Assembly (NCBI RefSeq): GCF_046546475.1
Contig: NZ_JBKGXS010000002.1
Location: 248,001-312,000, forward strand
DNA: 64,000 nucleotides
Reading direction: 5' to 3'
DNA from: Pseudonocardia phyllosphaerae
Lineage (GTDB): Bacteria; Actinomycetota; Actinomycetes; Mycobacteriales; Pseudonocardiaceae
Of this stretch, positions 58,051 to 64,000 are shown piece by piece; position 1 is the stretch's first letter, and every line of letters starts with the position of its first letter. The translations under genes were made by a program, and so were the position numbers. Below the pieces are notes generated by a model that was not told the origin of the DNA, did not search any database, and was given only the letters and a program-made list of their open reading frames with translations.

Positions 58051-59796
58051 GTGACGGAGTTCTCGGTGTGGGCCCCCGGCAAGAACCGGGTCAGTGTGCT
58101 GATCGGCGACCAGCGGCTGCCCCTGCAGCCCGCGCCGGGCGGGTGGTGGCGCGCGGACCTGCCCGACCACGGCCACGGCACCGACTACGCGTTCCTGCTC
58201 GACGACGATCCGCGCCCGCTGCCGGACCCGCGGTCGACCTGGCAGCCCAAGGGCGTGCACGAGCGCTCCCGGGTCTACGACCAGGACACCTTCTGGTGGA
58301 CCGACGACGGCTGGACCGGCCGCGCGCTCGCCGGTTCGGTGCTCTACGAGTGCCACATCGGCACGTTCACCGAGAAGGGCACCTTCGACGCGGCCATCGC
58401 CAAGCTCGACCACCTGGCCTCGCTGGGCGTCGGCCTGGTCGAGGTGCTACCGGTCAACGCCGTCGACGGGCCGGTGAACTGGGGCTACGACGGCGTCGGC
58501 TGGTACGCGGTCACCGAGAACTACGGCGGCCCGGACGCGTTCAAGCGGTTCGTCGACGCCTGTCACGCCCGCGGCCTGGGCGTCGTGCTCGACGTCGTCT
58601 ACAACCACCTGGGCCCGTCCGGGGCCTACCTGGACCGGTTCGCGCCGTACTTCGCAGGCTCCAACATCTGGGGCCCGTCGCTGAACCTCGACGGCCCGGA
58701 GTCCGACGAGGTCCGCCGCTACGTCATCGACAACGCGCTCATGTGGCTGCGCGACTTCCACGTCGACGGCCTGCGGATCGACGCCGTGCACGCGTTGCGC
58801 GACACCCGCGCCCAGCACGTGCTGGAGCAGCTGGCCGTCGAGGTGACCGCGCTGGAGTGCCACGTCGGTCGGCCGCTGTCGCTGATCGCCGAGTCCGACC
58901 TGAACGACCCGCGGCTGATCACCTCCCGGGAGGGCGGCGGCTACGGCCTCGACGCCCAGTGGGCCGACGACGTGCACCACTGCCTGCACGCGGTGCTCAC
59001 CGGGGAGAGCCAGGGCTACTACGGCGACTTCGCCGACGCCGGGCTCAACGGACTCGCGCACGTGCTCACCCGCGGCTTCCTGCACGAGGGCACCTGGTCG
59101 TCGTTCCGGCGGCGCAGCCACGGCGCGGCCATCGACACCGGGAAGATCCCGGGCTCGCGGCTGGTCACCTACCTGCAGAACCACGACCAGGTCGGCAACC
59201 GGGCCACCGGCGACCGGATCACCCACAGCGTCTCCCCCGGCATCCTGGCCTGCGGGGCGGCGCTGCTGTTCACCTCGGCGTTCACCCCGATGCTGTTCAT
59301 GGGTGAGGAGTGGGGTGCGCGGACGCCGTGGCAGTTCTTCTCCCGCTTCCCCGACCCGGGCCTGCGGCAGGCGGTGCGTGACGGGCGGCGCCAGGAGTTC
59401 GCCGACCACGGCTGGTCCGACGCCGCCGAGGTGCCCGACCCCGGCGCCGAGTCCACGGTGATCGACTCCACGCTGGACTGGGACGAGGCCGAGGTCGAGC
59501 CGCACGCGACGCTGCTGCGGATGTACCGGGAGCTGATCGCGTTGCGGCGCAGCTGCCCGGAGCTGTCCGACCCGTGGCTGGACTCGGTCGGCGTCGACGT
59601 GCACGAGGCGGCGCGCACGCTCGTCGTCGCGCGGGGGGCGATGCGGATCGTGGTGAACCTCGGGCCGGAGCCGGTGACGCTGTCGCTGGGCGCGACGATC
59701 ACCCAGATCCTGCTGGCCTCGGAGCCGACGCAGAGCGAGGACGACTCGTTCACCGTGCCGGCCGAGGCGTTCGCGATCTGCCGGCTGGCGAGCTGA
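58051..59796 (+). CDS. treZ: maltooligosyltrehalose trehalohydrolase TreZ
   Basis: A 581-residue GH13_10 enzyme that releases trehalose from the maltooligosyl-trehalose made by TreY. The N-terminal beta-sandwich (TEFSVWAPGKNRVSVLI) is at 1-95. The barrel has VLDVVYNHLGPSG, nucleophile Asp in LRIDAVHAL, acid Glu in LIAESDLNDPR, and LQNHDQVGNRATGDR. LFMGEEWGARTPWQFF is also typical. GTG 58051 follows GGGAGG at ten bases; 57994 would add a proline/arginine leader unlike the family. The MsiK-like gene follows after five bases. Confidence 0.96.
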   Translation: MTEFSVWAPGKNRVSVLIGDQRLPLQPAPGGWWRADLPDHGHGTDYAFLLDDDPRPLPDPRSTWQPKGVHERSRVYDQDTFWWTDDGWTGRALAGSVLYECHIGTFTEKGTFDAAIAKLDHLASLGVGLVEVLPVNAVDGPVNWGYDGVGWYAVTENYGGPDAFKRFVDACHARGLGVVLDVVYNHLGPSGAYLDRFAPYFAGSNIWGPSLNLDGPESDEVRRYVIDNALMWLRDFHVDGLRIDAVHALRDTRAQHVLEQLAVEVTALECHVGRPLSLIAESDLNDPRLITSREGGGYGLDAQWADDVHHCLHAVLTGESQGYYGDFADAGLNGLAHVLTRGFLHEGTWSSFRRRSHGAAIDTGKIPGSRLVTYLQNHDQVGNRATGDRITHSVSPGILACGAALLFTSAFTPMLFMGEEWGARTPWQFFSRFPDPGLRQAVRDGRRQEFADHGWSDAAEVPDPGAESTVIDSTLDWDEAEVEPHATLLRMYRELIALRRSCPELSDPWLDSVGVDVHEAARTLVVARGAMRIVVNLGPEPVTLSLGATITQILLASEPTQSEDDSFTVPAEAFAICRLAS

Positions 59797-59801
59797 CGAG
59801 C

Positions 59802-60854
59802 ATGGCCTCGGTCGGGTACGAGAAGGCCACCCGGACCTACCCGGGGGCGGACCGCCCGGCCGTCGACGAGCTGGAGCTGGAGATCGCCGACGGCGAGTTC
59901 CTGGTGCTCGTCGGGCCGTCGGGGTGCGGGAAGTCGACCTCGCTGCGGATGCTGGCCGGGCTCGAGGACGTCGACTCCGGCAGCATCCGGATCGGCGACC
60001 GCGACGTCACCGACGTCCGGCCGCAGGACCGCGACATCGCGATGGTGTTCCAGAACTACGCGCTCTACCCGCACATGACCGTCGAGCGGAACATGGGGTT
60101 CGCCCTGGCCAACGCCGGCAGGCCACGCGCGGAGATCGCCCGGCGGGTGGACGAGGCCGCCGGGATCCTGGACCTGACGGAGCTGTTGCAGCGCAAGCCG
60201 CGGGCGCTGTCCGGCGGGCAGCGGCAGCGGGTCGCGATGGGCCGGGCGATCGTGCGCGAGCCCGCCGTGTTCTGCATGGACGAGCCGCTGTCGAACCTGG
60301 ACGCGAAGCTGCGGGTCTCCACCCGGACGCAGATCGCGTCGCTGCAGCGGCGGCTCGGGGTGACCACCGTGTACGTCACCCACGACCAGGTCGAGGCGAT
60401 GACGATGGGCGACCGCGTCGCCGTGCTCGACCACGGGGTGCTCCAGCAGTGCGCACCGCCGCGGGAGCTCTACGACCACCCGGCGAACGCGTTCGTCGCC
60501 GGGTTCGTGGGGTCACCGGGGATGAACCTGGTGACGCTGCCGGTCTCCGACGGGCGGGTGTCCCTCGGGGACAGCACGATCGCCGTGCCGCGGGGGTCGT
60601 CCGGGTCGGTGACGGTCGGGGTCCGGCCGGAGGACCTGCGGATCGTGGACACCGGTGGCGTGGAGGCGACCGTCGACGTCGTCGAGGAGCTGGGGGCGGA
60701 CGCGTACGTGCACGGCAGCGCGCCCGGCGGCAGCACGTTCGTGGCCCGGGTGGACCCGCGGGCGATGCCGGCACGCGGGGCGGCGGTGCGGCTGGCACCG
60801 GACCCCGAGCGGGTGCACCTGTTCGACGGGGCCACCGGCGCACGGCTGGACTGA
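59802..60854 (+). CDS. MsiK/UgpC-type sugar ABC ATPase
   Basis: A 350-residue ATPase of the MalK/MsiK/UgpC group. Walker A GPSGCGKS is near 38-45, FQNYALYPHMTV contains the Q-loop, the signature is LSGGQRQR, Walker B is FCMDEPLSNLDAKLR and the H-loop is YVTHDQVEAMTMGDR. The C-terminal TOBE domain (about 240-345) is present. Actinobacterial MsiK-type ATPases serve several sugar importers. No permease is adjacent. It lies five bases after the treZ stop, so it is made with TreZ. Confidence 0.9.
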   Translation: MASVGYEKATRTYPGADRPAVDELELEIADGEFLVLVGPSGCGKSTSLRMLAGLEDVDSGSIRIGDRDVTDVRPQDRDIAMVFQNYALYPHMTVERNMGFALANAGRPRAEIARRVDEAAGILDLTELLQRKPRALSGGQRQRVAMGRAIVREPAVFCMDEPLSNLDAKLRVSTRTQIASLQRRLGVTTVYVTHDQVEAMTMGDRVAVLDHGVLQQCAPPRELYDHPANAFVAGFVGSPGMNLVTLPVSDGRVSLGDSTIAVPRGSSGSVTVGVRPEDLRIVDTGGVEATVDVVEELGADAYVHGSAPGGSTFVARVDPRAMPARGAAVRLAPDPERVHLFDGATGARLD

Positions 60855-60945
60855 GTCCCGGCGCGCCACGCCTCCCGCGACGCGCGCGGCCGCGACGGCG
60901 CTGCACGACGCGGCCTCCACGACACGGCACGGCGCGAGCGCGGGC

Positions 60946-60975
60946 GCGGGTGCGGGTGCGGGTGCGGGTGCGGGT
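60946..60975. repeat. GCGGGT hexanucleotide repeat
   Basis: Five perfect copies of GCGGGT at 60946-60975, with degenerate copies on both sides, in the space between the MsiK-like gene and mdh. Imperfect CCACGACGCG-type repeats surround it. Confidence 0.85.
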
Positions 60976-61009
60976 GCGGCCCCCAACGACGCGACCCCCA
61001 CGACGCGAC

Positions 61010-61047
61010 GCGGCCGCGACCACCTCGGACAAGGTGACCGCGGCCGC
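61010..61047. terminator. bidirectional terminator between the MsiK-like gene and mdh
   Basis: GCGGCCGCGACCACCT (61010-61025) pairs with AGGTGACCGCGGCCGC (61032-61047) with two mismatches; the loop is six bases. It lies between convergent genes. Confidence 0.65.
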
Positions 61048-61106
61048 GTGATGCGCTGTGCGCGGGGCGCAGCGACGGAGATGCTGCGCCGGGGATCGGA
61101 CCGGGA

Positions 61107-62093
61107 TCAGATGAGCCCGAGCTTCTTCACCGCGTCGCGCTCCTCGAGGAGCTCGTCGACGGAGGCGTCGATGCGGCCACGGGAGAAGTTGTCGATGTCC
61201 AGCCCCTGGACGATCTTCCACTCGCCGCCCTCGGAGGTGACCGGGAACGAGGAGATGATGCCCTCGGCGACGCCGTAGGACCCGTCGGACGGGATCGCGG
61301 CGGAGGTCCAGTCGCCCTCCGGGGTGCCGTTGACCCAGTCGTACACGTGGTCGATGGCGGCGTTCGCGGCCGACGCGGCCGAGGACGCGCCGCGGGCCTC
61401 GATGATCGCGGCGCCGCGCTTGGCGACGGTCGGGATGAAGTCGTTGACCAGCCAGTCCTCGTCCACCTGCTCGGCGGCGATCTTGCCGCCGACCTCGGCG
61501 TGGAACAGGTCGGGGTACTGGGTGGCGGAGTGGTTGCCCCAGATCGTGAGCTTCTTGATGTCGTCGAGGCCGACGTTCAGCTTCTTCGACAGCTGGGCCA
61601 GCGCACGGTTGTGGTCCAGGCGGGTCATCGCGGTGAAGCGGTCGGCCGGGACGTCCGGGGCGGCCGCCTGGGCGATGAGGGCGTTGGTGTTGGCCGGGTT
61701 GCCGACGGCGAGGACGCGGATGTCGCTCGCGGCGCCGTCGTTGATGGCCTTGCCCTGCGGGCCGAAGATGCCGCCGTTGGCCTCGAGCAGGTCGCCGCGC
61801 TCCATGCCCTTGGTACGGGGGCGCGCGCCGACGAGCAGGGCGACGTTGGCGCCGTCGAAGGCCGGCGTGGCGTCGTCGTGGATGTCGATGCCGCGCAGCA
61901 GCGGGAAGGCGCAGTCGTCGAGCTCCATCGCGGTGCCCTCGGCGGCCTTCACGGCCTGCGGGATCTCCAGCAGGTTCAGCTTGACCGGGGTGTCGGGCCC
62001 CAGCAGCTGCCCGGAGGCGATCCGGAAGAGCAGCGCGTAACCGATCTGGCCAGCGGCTCCGGTGACGGTGACGGAAACGGGGGTAGCAGACAC
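61107..62093 (-). CDS. mdh: malate dehydrogenase
   Basis: A 328-residue NAD-dependent enzyme of the TCA cycle. VTVTGAAGQIGYALL (8-22) binds NAD, GARPRTKGMERGDLL has the two substrate arginines (about 91 and 97), MTRLDHNRA gives Asp160, and IWGNHSATQYPD gives catalytic His188. The protein belongs to the MDH type 2 group usual in actinobacteria. GTG 62093 (VSATPVSVTV) removes an unlikely arginine-rich extension from 62144. It is monocistronic between two terminator-like regions. Confidence 0.96.
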   Translation of the reverse strand: MSATPVSVTVTGAAGQIGYALLFRIASGQLLGPDTPVKLNLLEIPQAVKAAEGTAMELDDCAFPLLRGIDIHDDATPAFDGANVALLVGARPRTKGMERGDLLEANGGIFGPQGKAINDGAASDIRVLAVGNPANTNALIAQAAAPDVPADRFTAMTRLDHNRALAQLSKKLNVGLDDIKKLTIWGNHSATQYPDLFHAEVGGKIAAEQVDEDWLVNDFIPTVAKRGAAIIEARGASSAASAANAAIDHVYDWVNGTPEGDWTSAAIPSDGSYGVAEGIISSFPVTSEGGEWKIVQGLDIDNFSRGRIDASVDELLEERDAVKKLGLI

Positions 62094-62183
62094 GCCCCGG
62101 ACCCTAGCCCCGTCGCGGCTCGCGCACCGCGACGGGGAGCACACGGATCGCTTCAGGTGGTCAGGACCACACGGAGGGTGTCC

Positions 62184-62669
62184 TCATTCGCGGCGCCGCG
62201 CGCTGATCACCCCGGTGTCGAACCCGGCCAGGTGCAGTCCCCCGGCGAACCGGGCGTGCTCGACCTTGAGGCACCGGTCCATCACCACCTCCAGCCCGGC
62301 GGCCTCGGCGCGGCGGGCCAGGGCGGCGTCGAACAGGCCGAACTGCAGCCAGAACGTGCGCGGCCGCGGGTCGAGGGCCAGGACGTCGTCGAGCACCCCG
62401 GGCAGGTCCTGCGGCCTGCGGAACACGTCGACCAGGTCCGGGGTCACCGGCAGGTCGGCCAGCGAGGCGTACACCGGGCGGCCGAGGATCTCGGTGGCGT
62501 TCGGGTTGACGAAGCAGACGTCGTAGCCGGTGGAGGCCAGCAGGTAGGTGGCGACGAAGTTGCTGGCCCGGGCCGGGTTCGCGCTCGCCCCGACCACCGC
62601 GACGGTCCGGGTGGCGCGCAGGATCTGCTGCCGCCGCCACGCGGGCGGGTTCTCCCAGGTCTCGCTCAC
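62184..62669 (-). CDS. CoA-binding domain protein (YccU-like)
   Basis: A 161-residue protein with a Rossmann-type CoA-binding fold: TVAVVGASANPARASNFVATYLLASTGYDVCFVNPNATEILGRPVYASLADLP. A conserved Cys in VMDRCLKVEH and the pattern WLQFGLFD complete the family. Some relatives bind CoA; the cellular role is unsettled. AAGGAGG lies seven bases before the GTG at 62669 and only one base before an alternative GTG at 62675, so I prefer 62669. It follows the sulfhydrylase gene by two bases and is co-transcribed with it, as often seen. Confidence 0.88.
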   Translation of the reverse strand: MSETWENPPAWRRQQILRATRTVAVVGASANPARASNFVATYLLASTGYDVCFVNPNATEILGRPVYASLADLPVTPDLVDVFRRPQDLPGVLDDVLALDPRPRTFWLQFGLFDAALARRAEAAGLEVVMDRCLKVEHARFAGGLHLAGFDTGVISARRRE

Positions 62670-62671
62670 GC

Positions 62672-63985
62672 TCACGCCTCCTTCACGGCCGCGGTCAGTG
62701 CCTGGTCGAGGTCCCAGACGATGTCCTCCGGGTCCTCCAGACCCACCGAGATCCTGATCATGTCGGCGGGGACGCCTGCCTGCTCGAGCTGCTCGGTGGT
62801 CAGCTGCTGATGCGTCGTCGACGCCGGGTGCAGGACCAGGGTGCGGGCGTCGCCGACGTTGGCGAGGTGGCTGCACAGCTGCACGGACTCGATGAACCGG
62901 GCCCCGGCCTCGCGGCCACCGCGGACACCGAACGCGAACACCGCGCCGGGCCCGTCGGGCAGGTAGTGCTCGGCCCGGTCGTGGTGCGGGTGCGACGCCA
63001 GCCCGGCCCAGGTCACGTACTCCACCCGCGGGTCGGCCTCCAGCCACTCGGCGACGTGCCGGGCGTTCGCGACGTGGGCGGGCATCCGCTGCGGCAGCGT
63101 CTCCACGCCCTGCATCAGCAGGAACGCCGAGTGCGCGGACAGCGTCGCCCCGACGTCGCGCAGCTGCTCGGCGCGCAGCTTGGTGAGGAACCCGAGCTCC
63201 TGGAAGTTCCCCCACCAGGACAGCCCGCCGTAGGACGGGACCGGCTCGGTCATGCCGGGGAAGTTGCCGTTGCCCCAGTCGAACGTGCCCGCCTCGATCA
63301 CGACGCCGCCCAGGGTGGTGCCGTGCCCGCCGAGGAACTTGGTGACCGAGTGGATGACGATGTCGGCGCCGAACTCGATCGGCCGGCACAGGTACGGCGT
63401 CGCCAGGGTCGCGTCGATGATCAACGGGACGCCTGCGGCGTGCGCGACCTCGGCGAGCCCGGAGATGTCGGTGACCTCGCCGCCGGGGTTGGAGATCACC
63501 TCGGCGAACACGAACTTCGTCTCCGGGCGGATGGCCGCGGCGTAGTCGGCCGGGTCGGTGCCTGCGACGAAGGTGGTGTCGACGCCGAAGCGGCGCAGCG
63601 TCACGTCGAGCTGGGTGATGGTGCCGCCGTAGAGCCCGGCCGCGGCGACGGCGTGGTCCCCGGCCCCGGCGAGCGCGGCGAAGGTGAGGAACTCCGCCGA
63701 CTGGCCCGACGCCGTGCACACCGCGCCGATGCCGCCGTCCAGGCTGGCCAGGCGTTCCTCCAGCGCGGACACCGTGGGGTTCGCGATGCGGGAGTAGATC
63801 AGCCCGTACTTCTGCAGCGCGAACAGTGCCGCGGCGTCGTCGGTGTCGCGGAAGACGTAGCTGGTGGTCTGGTGGATCGGCACGGCGCGGGACCCGGTGG
63901 CCGCGTCCGGCACCGTCCCGGCGTGTACGGCCCGGGTGCGGAAACCCCAGGCGCGGTCCGGTTCGTGCTGCTCGGCGTCACTCAC
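62672..63985 (-). CDS. metY: O-acetylhomoserine/O-acetylserine sulfhydrylase
   Basis: A 437-residue PLP enzyme that makes homocysteine from O-acetylhomoserine and sulfide. Lys216 in HSVTKFLGGHGTTLGG forms the internal aldimine, Asp191 in IIDATLATPYLCRP supports the ring, and YSRIANPTVSALEERLASLDGG is the phosphate-binding loop. The C-terminal block TLVLHPASTTHQQL is diagnostic of this branch. Length matches MetY. The GTG at 63985 is 15 bases from the window end, so any SAM-responsive leader would lie outside. Confidence 0.93.
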   Translation of the reverse strand: MSDAEQHEPDRAWGFRTRAVHAGTVPDAATGSRAVPIHQTTSYVFRDTDDAAALFALQKYGLIYSRIANPTVSALEERLASLDGGIGAVCTASGQSAEFLTFAALAGAGDHAVAAAGLYGGTITQLDVTLRRFGVDTTFVAGTDPADYAAAIRPETKFVFAEVISNPGGEVTDISGLAEVAHAAGVPLIIDATLATPYLCRPIEFGADIVIHSVTKFLGGHGTTLGGVVIEAGTFDWGNGNFPGMTEPVPSYGGLSWWGNFQELGFLTKLRAEQLRDVGATLSAHSAFLLMQGVETLPQRMPAHVANARHVAEWLEADPRVEYVTWAGLASHPHHDRAEHYLPDGPGAVFAFGVRGGREAGARFIESVQLCSHLANVGDARTLVLHPASTTHQQLTTEQLEQAGVPADMIRISVGLEDPEDIVWDLDQALTAAVKEA

Positions 63986-64000
63986 GCCCCCATCCTGCCC

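Overview
The window is GC-rich (roughly 73-75 percent), densely coded actinobacterial chromosome. GTG starts, 1-8 bp start/stop overlaps and AGGAGG-type ribosome sites are common. Markers such as DUF3000, DUF5709, an Asp23/DUF2273 operon, F420/PPOX and DUF222-HNH proteins and the coproporphyrin-dependent haem enzymes point to Actinomycetia. Gene style suggests Pseudonocardiales, possibly Pseudonocardia, but the genus is inferred. Most genes are housekeeping; I saw no prophage, CRISPR array, insertion sequence, rRNA or tRNA.

Layout. 1-9834: an FAD reductase of the methyl-branched fatty acid type, a dienelactone hydrolase, an aldo/keto reductase, two tandem secreted PHB-depolymerase-like esterases, a PhaC-like hydrolase divergent from an acyl-CoA dehydrogenase, and a transsulfuration-type PLP enzyme. 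9851-12902: a ferric-siderophore ABC importer behind an iron-box-like site. 13048-17083: a RibD-C reductase, then a seven-gene Asp23/Gls24 envelope operon that includes a clipped J-domain protein. 17152-24907: a 3-hydroxybutyrate dehydrogenase, a lipoprotein hydrolase that has lost catalytic residues, and an osmoprotectant ABC operon with two binding proteins. 24915-29885: a LigD-type polymerase, MsrB, and the haem block hemE-cgoX-chdC. 29980-36609: DUF3000, a LuxR-type regulator, RNase D, and dxs overlapping a two-component system.

37219-46375: two related membrane diguanylate cyclases point towards each other on either side of a sugar locus (ROK regulator, sugar porter, PfkB kinase, GH65 phosphorylase). 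46425-49220: an MFS exporter, a HIT protein and a PPOX oxidoreductase. 49425-60854: glycogen-to-trehalose genes glgX, treY and treZ plus an MsiK-like ATPase. treY and treZ are separated by a TetR/EthD pair, an SOS-box-bearing 13E12-type HNH gene and a DUF5709 gene. 61107-63985: mdh, a CoA-binding protein and an O-acetylhomoserine sulfhydrylase.

How it fits together. Three parts deal with osmotic or envelope stress: the Asp23 operon, osmoprotectant import, and trehalose made from glycogen. A second theme is storage and lipid carbon: esterases, PhaC-like hydrolase, 3-hydroxybutyrate dehydrogenase and acyl-CoA dehydrogenase. The most unusual points are the cyclase-flanked phosphorolysis locus, the degenerate lipoprotein hydrolase, the J-like protein in the Asp23 operon, the interrupted trehalose cluster with its SOS box over a start codon, nested inverted repeats at 6077-6181, and recurring short tandem repeats at gene ends and in linkers.
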